DNA of 64,000 bases. Origin: Theobroma cacao (taxonomy: Eukaryota; Streptophyta; Magnoliopsida; Malvales; Malvaceae). The stretch spans positions 13,798,613 to 13,862,612 of the forward strand of contig NC_030858.1 of NCBI RefSeq assembly GCF_000208745.1, read 5' to 3'. Below, piece after piece: positions 37,171 to 50,823 of the stretch. The stretch's first letter is position 1. Every line of letters begins with the position of its first letter. The notes below the pieces were generated by a model. It did not search any database. It saw only the letters and a program-made list of their open reading frames with translations, and had not been told where the DNA came from. The position numbers and the translations under genes are program-made.

Positions 37171-40100
37171 CTGGTAGTTTAGAGTTTGAATTTGTTTAAA
37201 AGCATTTTTCTTTACATAATCAACTTCAAAACTCGAGGATTTTCTTCAAGTTAAAAAAAACATTTTTTAACATTTTCAAAGCATATTTAGATCAATCAAT
37301 TTTGTTATTTCAAAACTAGGGTAAAGCTAACGTAATACTAAAAGTATTCATTATATTTGAGTATTGATGGATGCCGTCCTTAAAAGGGTTATTTAATTCT
37401 GAAAATTAAATTGCTCATGCCTGGATAATGTCTGATATAGTCACATTGCTGCCATTATGTGGTCTGAACTTGGACCTTTTTTTTCCAATTTGGACGCAGC
37501 TTCTTTCCAGGCGAATATTCTACATTTTAATAGCTTTAGGACATCAGCTATTTTTGGATTATTCATGTCTTAATTTGGTATGATGTGCCTAAGGTTTGGG
37601 TGAGGTTATTGGCTTTTTATTTGGATTCCAACATCCCCACATTCGGTGTTTTTATTCATAGGGGTTATTTTGTCATTTTTTATTTTTTATTATATTTTGT
37701 ATTAATAAATCCAAAGAATTATTTTTTGCATTATGCAATAAAATTGTGTAATTTAAAAAAAAAAAACTATCATCCCTCTCCTAAACAAAAGAAGAAAAAA
37801 AATTTAAATTGCGACGATAAAGATTATGCCATAGCATTTTAAAAGAAGTTATACATAAAGGGGAATTAGTTATGGAGTAACTTTTGGAGGTATCATTTCT
37901 CACTAAATTTTAATTAATTAATCATTAATTTTAAAAAAAATTTAGCACTCCAGCATTTAACTCATTAGCTGGTACATGATTCCTTTACTTAAAAAAGGGA
38001 TTCAAATCCTCTTTTCTCAAATTCAAAAAAAAAAATCTTAGGGAAAATTTATTCATCAAGTTACAACTTAACTTCCATAAAGTGTATATATATGAATTAA
38101 TTGTGAATGAGATTGATTAGTAAGAAAAATTATAACATATAATAAATTCTATTTTGCTTATCATTAAATTATAATTGATTTTATTTTAATGAAATGTTGA
38201 TTGCCTGTCAACTTCTTTTTAATTTATTATTACCTTTTAATTGCTTGTTAATAATATACATATTTTTATCAATTATATAGAATCCTTATTCATTATATGA
38301 CTTTCTAAATATTATGATTCAATTTATTGGCTATTTTTATATTTTATAATACCTAAAATAAAGTTAAATATTAACATAAGAAATGAAGTAAAATCATATC
38401 ACTAACCGAATAAATACCATAATATAGCCATTTAATATATTTGAGAGCATATAATATGAAAAATTTTATGCTATTAATAACTTCGATAGTGTGTTGGCTT
38501 ATACAAAAAAAATATTTTTTAAATTCATATTTTAGCTGTTATTATCTTTATTAGAATCTATATAAAAACTAAATTTATTGAATTGTTTAGATCTCATTAC
38601 TTGTCTCAATTTTTTTTAATAGATTTCTACAAAAACCAATTATTTTTTTAAGACATTAAATATTCTTTCCTAGTTATTAAATAAATATATAAAAATTATC
38701 ATCAACATTAAACTTTTATTTAGAGCATATGATATATTTCGTTAATCTCTTAAAATGATTAGAAAATAATGAAAAGCAACAAAAAAAAATAAAGAGAAAA
38801 GAAATCATTCAAAGTTAATAGCAAAAGAACATTAAACCATAGAAAAAAATTAACATTCGCAAAAAGGAGAAAATGGATGAAAACAACAATTCTTTTATCT
38901 AATTCAATTAGAATATATCAAGTGATGTTAGTTCACATTAGGTGTATTTTTTATGTATTGGGTCTCTTCCGATTAGGTTTGATTATTGTTTTTATAATAA
39001 TTTTTCCAATAATCAAATGATTTGTTTTGATAACAATCAAATAATTAAAACTCAATATTATGACCTTAGGTATGGAACATTAAATTAAGATCATCGTTTG
39101 GATTTTCATTATCTTTTAAATTAAATTTGTAAATATTCAATTTGAAGTCCAAGTATTTGTACACATCATGTTTGAAGCAAAATATTGGTTACATTAGCAA
39201 TATACCAAAACTAAAAAAGTTACATTTAATTAATTTATTTAAGATAATAATGTTCCACTTTTATTATTTTTATTGCATTAATATAAATATATTTATTGAT
39301 TGTTACTTATTTTTATTATTATTATTTAAATAAAAATTTTCAAATATTGAAAGTATTATTATTAGTGAATATAATAATATATCAAAACTAAAGAAAAAAC
39401 AATTTATCTTATGGGCTCTCTTTGTAAAATTTTATGTTTTGGTCGGTTTTATAAAAATTATAACTCTTATAGGTTACTTTTAACCATAAACAACATAAAT
39501 TATAAGTAGCAAGGTATAATATGAATTTAATTAAAAAAATAAAATAAAAACACAAATACACAAATCAGTTTACACATTTTTGTTGTTTTGAAAGCAAATC
39601 CGTTTAACACTGTAGAAAATATCATCTGACTAATCAAGAAACCTCTCTATATATATATATATATATATTTATATTTGCAACAAGCTTGTATCCTTAGTCT
39701 AAACGTAAAAGTTATTGAAACTCACTAACCATGTAAATTTCATAATTATTTAAACTCTTTAATGATTCAATAAAATAAACGATTTTAGTTTTGGATATAG
39801 CTAAATATAAATTTTAAAGAGTTCAAGGTTTATAAGAAAATAGATAAATAAAAATTAGCCAATACTTAATTTAATAAGAAAATCATCAATTAAGAAAACT
39901 TGACTTTAACAACGATTTCTATATTAATAAAGAAAGAAATAAAAGTTAATAAGTATTCCAATATTCTAATATAATAAGGAAATCATTAATTAAGAATAAA
40001 ACAATTAATTTAATAAAAATTGTCAAGAGTATGCATGTCACTATTGGTATTTTTGAGTAATGATAATGACAATGATATATATAAATATATAATATAAAAA

Positions 40101-42162
40101 CATATAAAAGTATAAATAAATAAAATAATAAAGATAATCGTATGAGAAGTAAAAACTAATGGATTCTTGCATTGACCATCATGTTACAAATCATAAATAT
40201 TGCAAAATATAAAAAAAAAATTATCTTTTATAATTAAGTCGTCGGAGGGAAATTTGATCGTGGAATTATTTTTTTAAGTAATGCGAATGCGAAGACGGAA
40301 TCAATTTGAGAGTTTATAGAGTAACTGTCATCCATCTACCAACTTCATTTGATGCTTTTGTTATTGTTATCATACCACCTTGGATTGTTGGTAAGATACA
40401 ATCACAACTTTATATACATATACTGCTAATATCTTTTGTTCACAAAATAAATTACAATTATCAATATCAATATACATTAACCGTAATTGCTTTAAAAAGA
40501 GTGACTTTATTAACATCAGTGGTCCGTATATCATTCCAAGTCTTTTAACTTATTTGTCAAAAGACTTTACATGATGTAGTGCTTGATCTAGGTATAAAAA
40601 AATTTTATACAATTACAAAATACAGTACCGCTTAAAAAGCTATTGGTGGCATTTCTTATATCTATTAACGGTTAGTTGACTTAATTGATGACTCAATTAC
40701 AAAATCTATTAATCGTCTTTAACTGTCAGTTGACTGAATTGATATATTAACGGTCAACTGACTCAATTACAAATAATTAATTGACTCAATTGATATGATA
40801 TTTTCCAACATCTTCTTCTTCTGCACGTAAATGTGAGAAGTACAACAATTAATTTGTCCTTGATTTTGCATAAAAAAAGAAAAAGGAAGAGAAAATTACA
40901 GGACAAAATAAGGGCCCAACAGAGAAAATAGTTGATAAATTCCTAATGCCAACAAGATTATCTATATCTATGAAGAAAGGATCAGAGGTACTCCATAGAT
41001 ATAATTTCTGGTAAGTCACTGATCCGGTTCTTTACAAAACATGGATGCCCATAATCTCTATTTTCCATCTTCATCTTCATCATCGTTTTGACCTTCTTCG
41101 TCATAAGTAACCACTGCCTTTATCATCACCAGCGAACGAAATTCCTTTAGGAAGTTCCCATGTCTGATTGCCTATACCAGAGATAAATTAACCTTTGTTT
41201 ATATAGCCGCGCCCACTGCTTCATTTGGGGCCACAAAAAACTTTGCAGTTACTGATGAATTTATGAAATTACCAATTCTAAAACCTGACACTCTGGATTG
41301 TCTTAATTTAGGCCAAATATAATATAATTTAATTTTCTTTAATTAGGAGTCATGGTCAGCAAACAACTTACCTAATTTTCATAATTATCATTAATAACAA
41401 GTTATAACATAACTGAAATTTTATTGTTCTTGACGTCTTAACAATAGGAATTTAAAATTTCAAGTCAAAAGTCCTGAGTTCGAGAGTTTGAACTTAATTT
41501 GAACGGTGTAAGATTTGTTTTCTTTATACGTAAGAAAAGATATAAGGAGAAGCAAATACGAGACCTCAATTCTCTTAAAGAAAAATAATGATCATTAAGT
41601 CAATTTAAATTGTTACAGGGGGCTTAAAGGACAAAAAATGACTATTTATTATGTAATTCAAAATCGCAAAGACCAAAAATTGAATTTATTTGTGCAGGAC
41701 CGAACTATATTTTTTTTTTGAAAAATACATTCAAATGGAAACTTATTGCAATTTATGTTCTAAAGCATCAGTAAAAATGTATCAAAAACTAATTTATGAT
41801 GTATGCAAATTATCTAAATGTTTACAGTATGTATGCATCCAATGCCTTTCCCTGCTATCAAATTTATAAGAATAAGAATGACAAGTGTTATTCCCAGCTA
41901 TCAAACTACTGAAAAGGTTCATTATTTTGGTTGTAAAAATGATATATATTATGAATGAAGAATGACAATAAGGATTATGTGATTATGCTGCAGGCTCAAT
42001 CCATCGACCGTAAATTATCTGCTTCCAAAATTATAATGAAAGTCAGTCACGCTCATGTATACCATAACTCGGTTTCGCTATTTGTATCTGTTAAGGAAGG
42101 AGCATAACAGTTTCACAAAACAGAAAAGAGAGGATTTGACGGAGAGGTGGGTACAGTCTTAA
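37171..42162. other. AT-rich intergenic region
   Basis: About 5 kb with no supportable gene. Features seen: a B-box-like GGGATTCAAATCC followed by a short A run at about 38000-38035 (possible SINE remnant); an (AT)n tract near 39648-39669; repeated AACTGACTCAATTGAT-like phrases at about 40670-40800; and a short minus-strand reading around 41185-41100 without splice or family support. Open frames are AT-rich chance frames. The last few hundred bases before 42163 are the 3' side of the kinase gene. Confidence 0.45.
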
Positions 42163-43539
42163 CTAGGTGGAGGCCATTTCTATTCCATATTTTCTCATGA
42201 TAGGAGTTGCACATTCTAAACTAGACCTTGTTACTACTGAAGAGGATTCTGAATCACAAGGGGTACCGGTCCATATTGTGTGCCGAGGAATATTGTTATT
42301 AGGTTCAGAAGGCTCCATCCAAAGATAGGCAAAAGGATTTGAAGGGGCCGGAGTCTCCAATGCTCCTTCCAACATTTTCACCACAATACTCATCAAGGGC
42401 CTTGATTCCGGCCTGTATTGAACACACCACAAAGCTGTTTTGATCATTCTCTCCGCCATATCTCTATCCTTTTCCTCAACTCCGCAGACTATCATCAACT
42501 CAACGAGATTTCCATTCTCAATCTTTTTCCACACCCATCTTGGAAACCACTCTTGGGTTTCAGGAAGATTTCTGTCAAGGTTCCTTCTCTTACCTATGAT
42601 TTCAAACAATAGCATCCCAAAGCTGTAAACATCACATTTATGGGTTATAGGATATGGCATCCAAAGTTCTGGTGCTGCATATCCTGGAGTACCCCTTCCT
42701 CCTGTCATGGTTACATGAGTATTTTCCCTGTTGCAAAGCTTTGCCAAACCGAAATCAGCTACTTTAGGAAAGTACTTTGCATCTAAGAGAATGTTTCCAG
42801 GCTTTATGTCGTAGTGAATAATTCGCTGTTGGCATTCCTCATGTAAGTAAGCAATCCCTTTCGCTGTGCCTACTGCAATCTCATGAAGCTTTTCAAATCC
42901 CAATTTCTTGTCTTCACTGAATAAAAACTTGTCTAGCGAACCATTTGTCATGAACTCGTAAACAAGAGCCCTCAGATTCCTCTCGAAGCAGAAACCATAA
43001 AGTCGAACTAGATTAAAATGGTGAACTCTTCCAATTGTACTCACTTCTGCCATGAACTGCTCCTCAATTCTTTTATCAGAAGTTCCATGCAAAACCTTCA
43101 CAGCCACAATGGTTCCATTACTAAAAATTCCTTTGTAAACTGCTCCAAAGCCACCTGAACCTAACAAGTTGGTGAAATTATCAGTTGCAATCCTTAGCTG
43201 CTGAGTGGTGAATCTGATCGGCTTCTCCCTTTCCATGTCATTCAGAAATTTATCCATGGTTAATGTCAAAAATTGTGAGTCTGGGCAAACATCGCTGCTC
43301 TTTATTCGAGCTCTTTTACTGCATACATATGCTACGATAATTGCCTTTATAACAAGAACCACTGCAGAAGTGTAAGAAATCAGTTACAATACATAATCAT
43401 CACTTGTAACTTTTATTTTACATGAAACCAAAAATCAATAACAAAACCAAAGCAAATACACCAGAGGAAAAAGCTTACCTACAGTCGCAATAATAACAGC
43501 TGTTTCAACGCCTGCAGCACCTGTGCTTGGACTTGACAT
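42163..43539 (-). CDS. Membrane-anchored LRK10L/PR5K-type receptor-like kinase, two exons
   Basis: Complement of join(42163-43361, 43479-43539), 419 residues. Exon 1 is only 61 bases (20 codons plus one base) and ends at GTAAGC; the intron ends TTCTGCAG. Residues ~11-34 are a hydrophobic span (AVIIATVVVLVI...IIVAYV) with one internal lysine, then basic residues (SKRARIK), so the kinase should face the cytoplasm. The kinase domain has LGSGGFG (87-93), VAVK (K109), HYDIKPGN (D205, K207), DFG (223-225) and APE (250-252). All catalytic residues are present. The residue before the catalytic Asp is Tyr, making it a non-RD kinase like LRK10L/PR5K relatives, many of which act in defence signalling. 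No ectodomain is encoded in the two exons; upstream exons cannot be fully excluded. Ligand and substrate are unknown. Confidence 0.88.
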
Positions 43540-43833
43540 TAAGAAATAGATAGAAGTACAGCAAAAGTAGATTTGATTTACACAATTTTAGATGTCATGT
43601 CGAATAAAGATGTTGATTAACAATTTGGGAAACAGATTATGTAAAATCGCTAATGTGCAAGAGCACAAGAGACAATATTTAATGTCGCATAATTTCTGCG
43701 AAATTTCAGGATGCAAAGCAATGCAGACAGCTATTCCATGATGGGAACGATAATTCCAGGAATATACTTGTTATTGTAGTGCAACTCCGTCTGGGGCACA
43801 TCGCCTAATGATTAAAAAACCTATGGCCGGCAA

Positions 43834-43874
<41 letters not shown>

Positions 43875-43912
43875 AGGGCCATATGACCATAACATCACCC
43901 AAACATTNAGAG

Positions 43913-43950
<38 letters not shown>

Positions 43951-44684
43951 AGGGCCATATGACCATAACATCACCCAAACATTCTTATTCTTAACCTATT
44001 TGACTTTACTACCTGAATCATGACTATCTTCAGAAAATAGATGCAATATTCGTCCTGTACTGTGTTAATAGTGACTCTTGAAAACTATGAACCCTTAAAC
44101 AATAGGCTATTATTTATTTTAGTAGTATATGTGGAAACGGATTGATATTAATATACACACAAATTACATACGGAATAAAGACAAGGAGGGTAGGGGGAGG
44201 GAGGAGAAGCAAAGAATTGCCTGGTTATTTCATGAAGGTTCGAGCCAAGTCATCCTTATGGTTCTCTAAGAAGGTTTAATGTTAACCTATAGGCGTTGAG
44301 AAATGGCAGGGGATTTATTCACTATTATGATTGTTGTTGGGGTTGGGGTGAAACTGTGTGTGTATCCTACTACCGTAGCGGTCAATTCCTACCACCAAGT
44401 GTAGGAAATAGGTCCTCTAGAGTTAGGTGTCTAGTTGACATGTAAAAGAGCTAACTCTACATGTTTACTTCCGCTCTTTTGTTTGATACTTCAATGAGCC
44501 AATTTCGTTCTTTTTCTCATATTTAATACAATAACTCTTGGTTGCTAATTTCACTAAATCTATGAAAAAAACGTTAATAAATTTCTTATAATAGATTGTA
44601 GAAGTAGATAATTTGCATCAGCAGGCAAAGACACCAAACACTGAAGGGAATGACAGAGAGGGATGTATTTACATTTTTAATGTA
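43540..44684. other. Spacer between kinase copies
   Basis: Contains the probable promoter and 5' region of the kinase at 42163-43539 and a tandem duplication at about 43839-43985. Each duplicated unit has an (AT)n tract followed by GAGGGCCATATGACCATAAC; a single N (43908) lies between the units. No further gene is seen. Confidence 0.5.
43839..43985. repeat. Duplicated (AT)n unit
   Basis: Two copies of an ~70-bp unit: an AT dinucleotide run, then GAGGGCCATATGACC through ATCACCCAAACATT. The N at 43908 and the identical unique parts suggest either a very recent duplication or an assembly problem at the microsatellite. Confidence 0.75.
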
Positions 44685-46028
44685 CTAAGTGGAACTGCCA
44701 GCCACTTCAATCTCATACTTTTTCATGGTAGGAGTTGTGCGTACTAACGTCGATTCTGTTATCACTGAAGAAGATTCTGAATCAACAGGGGTTTCAGTCC
44801 ATGTTGTAAGGGCAGGAATGCTAGGAATTTGAGCCTCCACACGCAAATGCGCAAATGGATTGGAAGGTGCAGGGATTTCCATTGCTCCTTCCAACATTTT
44901 AACCACCATGCTCATCAATGGCCTCTGCTCAGGTCTATACTGGACACGCCACAGAGCGGTTTTGACCATTCTCTCGGCTGTCTCTCTATTTATGTCATCA
45001 ATCTCGCAGACTTTCATCAACTCCCCTAAATCTCCATTCTCAATATTTTCCCACACCCATCTTGGGAACCACTCTTGGCTCTCTGGAAGTTGAATGTCAA
45101 GGTTCCTTCTCCTACCTATGATCTCAAATAGTAGCATTCCAAAGCTATAAACATCACACTTATGGGTTATAGGATACGGTATCCAAAGTTCTGGTGCTGC
45201 ATATCCTGGAGTACCCCTACCACCTGTCATGGTTATATGAGTATTTTCCCTGTTGCAGAGCTTGGCCAAACCAAAATCAGCTACTTTAGGAAAGAACTGT
45301 GCATCTAGGAGAATGTTTCCAGGCTATATGTCGTAGTGAATAATTCGCTGCTGGCATTCCTCATGTAAGTAAGTGATCCCTTTTGCCGTGCCTATTGCGA
45401 TCTCATGAAGTCTTTGAAATCCTAATATCTTTTCTTCACTAAATAAAAACTTGTCAAGTGAGCCGTTTGTCATGTACTCGTAAACGAGGGCCCTCAGGTT
45501 CCAGTCAAAGCAGAAGCCGTAGAGTCGAATAAGATTAAAATGATGAACTCTACCAATTGTACTCACTTCTGCCATGAATTGTTGCTCGATTTTTTTATCG
45601 GAGCTTCCATATAAAACCTTGACAGCTACGATGGTTTCGTTATTGAAAACTCCCTTATACACAGCTCCAAAACCCCCTGAACCCAGCAGATTGGTAAAAT
45701 TATCAGTTGCAATCCTTAGCTGCTGGGAGGTAAACCTGATTGGTTTCTCCTTTTCCATATCATTGAGGAATTTATCCATGGTTAGTGTCAAAAATTGGGG
45801 GTGGTGAACATTGTTCCTAAGAGCTTCAGCTCTTCTCCTGAAACCGATAACGGCCATTATGACAAGAATCGTGATGATGATGATTACTGCAAAGTGTAGG
45901 AAATCATTACAAATCTATAATTTATCAGTTTCTTTGGCATGGATGATTACGAAGAAAACAGAACCAAAGAACACAGAAACACTAGAGAAAACCTTACCTG
46001 TAGTTACAATTCCTGGGCTTGATGACAT
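44685..46028 (-). pseudogene. Tandem kinase paralogue with one nonsense codon
   Basis: Complement of join(44685-45886, 45998-46028), 411 codons including the end stop. Structure parallels the copy at 42163: a tiny exon 1 (31 bases, ten codons plus one base, donor GTAAGG), an acceptor TTTGCAG, and one large exon. Codons ~7-25 give a hydrophobic anchor (VTTVIIIITILVIMAVIGF) and then FRRRA. The kinase domain is in frame throughout except for TAG at 45326-45324 (codon 198). This is the lysine of HYDIKPGN, AAG in the sister gene, so one base differs. Translation would stop inside the catalytic loop and lose DFG, APE and the C-lobe. The rest keeps DFGLAKL, APELW and the serine-rich tail, so the loss is recent or is a base-call error. 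A truncated N-lobe product is possible in principle. Confidence 0.87.
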
Positions 46029-46412
46029 TGATGATGGCAGGAGAAGGCACAAATTAAGCAGATGCAATTACAATATCTTAGATGGCATTCAAAAGTAGAA
46101 GTATTTACCAACAATTTATGGAGAAAATGGATGAATATATGATATTGCTATGGAAGAAACAAGGTCAAAACTGACTCAAAATATGTCTATAAGTCAGGAT
46201 GTGGAGCAATGTGCAATCGTTTACAATATCTTATTTCATGCTCTTACCAGTTATACCTATTCTAGTGTAACGCCTTCTTCTATTCAGGAATCTAGATGAA
46301 CTGCATGTGCAGTCGTTCAGCCAACCTATAAAAATATAACAAGGCCGGCCATGAAATGAAGCATTTATTGGACCATTTGACAAAGATAAATGCAAAAAAC
46401 ACTATTAGGGTC
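46029..46412. other. 5' side of kinase paralogue
   Basis: Upstream region of the copy at 44685-46028, ending at the copia element. It probably held its promoter. No gene or clear regulatory motif recognised. Confidence 0.4.
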
Positions 46413-46778
46413 TAATAGAGTTTTTGAAAGAAAGAACACATAGTAAGTGAATATTATATTGATCAAAATAATGGTTGTCTAATATTTCTTTACAAATAAT
46501 AGGGGGAACTGAGGCTTATTTATTTCAAAATCAAATTACAATAGATATACATACAACCATCATCATTACGTTGAGGGATTACAACTTAATCTACCTAGAG
46601 TTGTTCGTAAGATATGAGAGCCGCATGGTTCTTACACAAAAGGAAAAACTATATCATTTTACTAAGTCTGCTGCAGACATATATAGTTGTATTTTTTTTT
46701 CCATCTGTCATGTACATCATTTTCAAAGGCCTGTTTTATCTCTAAAAATATTTTCAATATGATCTCAAAGTTCTAACG
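46413..46778 (-). repeat. 3' LTR of copia element
   Basis: 366 bp, matching 50824-51224 across its length. Shared words include GTAAGTGAATATTAT, TTGATCAAAATAATGG and ACACAAAAGGAAAA. Confidence 0.85.
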
Positions 46779-49700
46779 CACCTCCTTAAGATCGGTTTTG
46801 AAGATACCTAAGAGTGTTCTTAACTCTAGAAATTTATTGGTTGGCAATCCTTTGGCCATAATGTCTACCAACTGGTTGTTTGAGCTGTAGTGCTGCAATT
46901 TGATTTCCTTAATTTTCGTAGCATCACGGATCATGTGAAACTTAACCGGGTTATTTTTTGTTTCTCCATGATGTCTAGGGTTTTTTGCCATAGCAATGGC
47001 TGACTGGTTGTCAACCCATAAAGTGGTAGGATTAGTTTGAGGAAATCCCAAATCAATTAATATTTTCCTCAACCAGAGGGCATGGTTTGTTGTTCAAGCT
47101 GCTGAGATATACTCGGTTTCTACAGATGATTGAGCAACTACTTCTTGTTTTCTTGAGTTCCATGAGAAAACTCCACTACCAAGAGAGAAAACAAAACCAG
47201 ATGTGCTTTTAAAATCTTCAAAACTCCCTACCCAATCACTGTCGGCATACCCTTGAAAACCTTGGCTTTACTCTTTGCTAAATTTAATTCCAAAATCAAC
47301 AGTGCCTTTAACATATCTTAAAATTCGTTTAGTTGTTCCCTAAAATAAAAAAAAAATTCTTTTAGCTGCAGATAAATGGCTCACTATTGGGTTATGCATG
47401 TATCTTGACAACAAACGGTGCTAAACATAATATCAGGGCGTGATGAGGACAAATATAAAAGGTTGCCAATTAAACTCCTATAACAAGTATCATCAACTTG
47501 GTTTTCACCATTAGTTGAAGAAAACTTCAAATTTGCAGCAATAGGAGTTGGTGTTGCCTTGCGACTTGACATCTTGAATTTTCTCAAAAGCTCTAATGCA
47601 TATTTCTTTTGATGAACCATAATAAACTTCTCTATTTAAATGAATTCCAACCCCCAAAAAAATGTCCTAAGACCAAGATCTATCATCTCAAATTCTTGCA
47701 TCAGATCTTTCTTAAATTCAATCATTGACTCTGAGTTTGCACCAGTTAGGAGAACATCATTTACATACAATGAAACTATAAGTTGAGGGCTTCCAGAAGA
47801 GCACCTGATGTATTGTGTGGGCTCACTTTCACTCCTGGTGAAGCCTTTGTTACAGGGATAGGCATCAACCCTACCATACCAAGCCCTTTAGGCTTGCCTG
47901 AGTCCATATAAAGCCTTCTTCAATTTGCAGACTTTGTTTTCCAAACTTGGTTCCATAAATCTGTTAGGTTGCTCAATAAAAATGTCCTTTTCAAGCAATT
48001 CATTGAGGAATGTTAACTTGACATCCATGTGCCAAAGGTTCCACCCTTCTTTGGCGATAATTGCAATTGGCAATAATTGCAACTAGCAATCGAATCATAT
48101 CCAACCGAGCAACAGATGCAAATGTTTCTAAATAATCCACACCATAAGTTTGAGCATAGCCCCTGATTACCAATCGGGCCTTCTATTTATTTATAGAGCC
48201 GTCATTGTCTAGCTTGGTCTTGTATATCCATTTTACGCCAATGACTTTCTGGTCTGTAGGTTGGTCCACCAATTCACAAGTTTCATTTTTTTTATAATAT
48301 TAATTTCCTGTTGCATGGCTTTCTGCCATTGATATATTTTGTAGCATCACTAAAGCACCCAGGTTCCGTTGTAGTAACATTACACCTATTGTAGACATCA
48401 GTCAAGCTCCTCATACCTCTGATTGTGAAATCATCAATATTATCATCATTTGCGGCATCAACATCAATTGGTTCTTGATCATAAGAGACCAAGAAATTTT
48501 TTGATCTCAAGTTTGGATAGTACCATCGTTTATTTTCATTGAAATCAACGTCTCGACTAACAAAAACTTTGTTAATTGATACATCAAACAACCTATACCC
48601 CTTGTTGGTCTTGCTAAGCCTAAGATGAATGCCATCTTTTGATTTTTCATCAAGCTAATTCCCTCGCTTAGCATTTGGAATTTGACATAAGCTATGCATC
48701 CAAATATCTTCAAATGAGAAACAGAGGGCTTGGATCCATACCAGACTTCATGAGGAGTCTCGTTTGCTAAAGCCTTGTTTAATGCAATATTTAAAAGACT
48801 GCTGGTTGTGTTAACAACCTCTGCCTAAAAGCTCAATGGCATTTTCTTCTCAAATAGAAGGCAATGAGCCACTTCAACCAATGTTCTATTTTTCCTTTCT
48901 GAGACTCCATTTTGTTGAGGGCTATAGGAGACAGTGAGTTGATGCTTTGTTCCAAACTAAGTCAAGTATTTCTCAAACTCCAAAGTAGTGTATTCTATCC
49001 CATTATCACTCCGTATTGATGGTCATGCTTGCTTAATTCTTAACAAATGCTTTAAATTTCAAAAAATTATGGAGGGCGTCAGATTTGCCCTTCAAAAAAT
49101 AGACCCAACAATATCTCGACAAATCAATTATGTACAGAAGATAAAGCTTGTTTCCACTTAAAGACATGGTTCTGATTGTCCTGTTATGTCTGTATGCACA
49201 AGGTGCAATTTTTGTGTAGCTTTCCACGTTGCTTGCTTTGGAAACAGCTTCCTTATCTGCTTTCCAAACTTAGAAGTATTGCGAAGATAATTCATAGTAA
49301 AAATAGCAGGTATATCTTCAACTAGATGATTATCATGCATATTTTTCGAAGATACAAGATTCAGATGCCCTATTCTTTTATGCCATGTAATTGTATCATG
49401 TGAGATACATGAATATGCATGATGATTCATATTTTTCCCACTATCATAAGCTCTTTACCGGATGGATAAAAAATTTTACAAGACATGTCTTTAAATAAAA
49501 GAGCATAACCATGTGCAACCAATTATCCTACACTGAAGAGGTTCTAATTTACAATAGAAACAAATAAAATATCATAAATTTGCTTCTTACCTAATGAAGT
49601 TTCTATCTCAATGGTGCTTATTCCATCTGCTTTCAAATATTCCCTGTTCCCTATCTCAACACTTGACTTGTAGTTGTCATCAAGTGCCATAAAGAGTGTT

Positions 49701-50724
49701 TTATCGCATGTTATATGATTTGAACATGCGTTATCCAGTAACTAGGTATCTTTCTTTTTTTTTTTTTTCTGTTTTGTAGCTAGCTACGAATAACACTTCT
49801 TCATTCTATTCAACTTGCTTTACTATTGCTGCTTTCTAGTCACTTGTGCTCTCTTTGTTCTTGCAAAATTTTTCTATATGCCCAAGTTGATTGTGGGCTT
49901 GACACTTGACGTTGGGTCGAAACCAACAAAATTTTTCTTGGTGGTTTTTCTTTTTACAATACTAACATGGTGGACCTACTCTTTTGTTTTTTGGAACCAC
50001 CATATCTTTTATCTTTCTCATTCTTATCTACATCAGGCTTCTTTGTAGTTGTAGCACCTCTTTTTTGTCTTGCCATCAAAGCATTTTCATTGCTCACCTC
50101 ACCTCTAATGGCTTTTCTTTACTCTAAGGCTTAAAGAGTATTATTGACAAGCTCTTGCAAAGACATAGCTGTGAGGTCTTTTGATTTCTCGAAAGTTGAG
50201 ATTTTTGACTCAGATCTCTTAAGAATACTTACCAACATCTTTTCCATAACCCTTGCATCAAATAGCTCAACTCATAGAAGTTAGACTTGATTGACTATCT
50301 TCATAAGCTTATCAACATAGTCCTTCACAACTTCATCTTCCTTCATTTTCAACACTTCAAACTATCTTATTAAGTTTAAAACTTGAATTTTTCTAGTTTT
50401 ATCTGACCCTTGGAACTCCTCCTTGAGTTTTTCCCAATCTTCCTTGGTTATTTCACAAGGAATGATTCTTGTGAATATTGTATCTACCACAACAACGTGA
50501 ATATATGATAGGCCTTTGTATCTTTTGGCCACTTCTCCACTATGCTGTCTCATTTGGTTTATGGTGGGATTGGCTCTCAACTCAGGAAGCTCTCTTCCTT
50601 GTTCAATTACCTCCAAAAGGTCGAAAGCTTTAAGGAAGGTCTTCATTTTAACTACCCAAACAACATAATTTTCACCATTAAAAGTTGGTGGTGAGATGGA
50701 TGAAGTGTTGATACTTAAGGCCAT
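46773..50724 (-). pseudogene. Ty1/copia gag-pol remnant
   Basis: Copia order on the minus strand. Gag starts at ATG 50724-50722 (MALSINTSS, then FNGENYVVWVVKMKTFL) and reads to 50362. GAG-pre-integrase is at 49430-49158 (WHKRIGHLN). Integrase pieces follow at 49227-48507. RT runs from 48082 ([17 protein letters not shown]) to about 47745, where the active site reads YVND instead of the usual YVDD. The post-RT region is at 47620-47384 (YRSLIGNLLYLSSSRPDI). RNase H begins about 47120 (EYISAA, stop, then LWVDNQSAIAMAKNP) and ends at 46773. Many stops and frameshifts and the altered RT site show it is inactive. Confidence 0.88.
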
Positions 50725-50823
50725 TTCATGGTGAAAGCAAGTTGTTTCGCTTTCTTTTTTACTTAAGAACGAGAAGAGATGGCTTTGCTGGTCCCTTAAG
50801 AGCTTAGAAAAGCTCTGATACCA

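Noticed and set aside
40306..40548. 80-codon frame in the AT-rich region
   Set aside because: No recognisable domain and hydrophobic AT-driven composition; no splice or family support.
41100..41185. Short minus-strand reading that might be a terminal exon
   Set aside because: No identifiable family, no confident acceptor site and no neighbouring exon found.
42418..42628. Plus-strand frames over the kinase
   Set aside because: Antisense shadows of the intact kinase exon.
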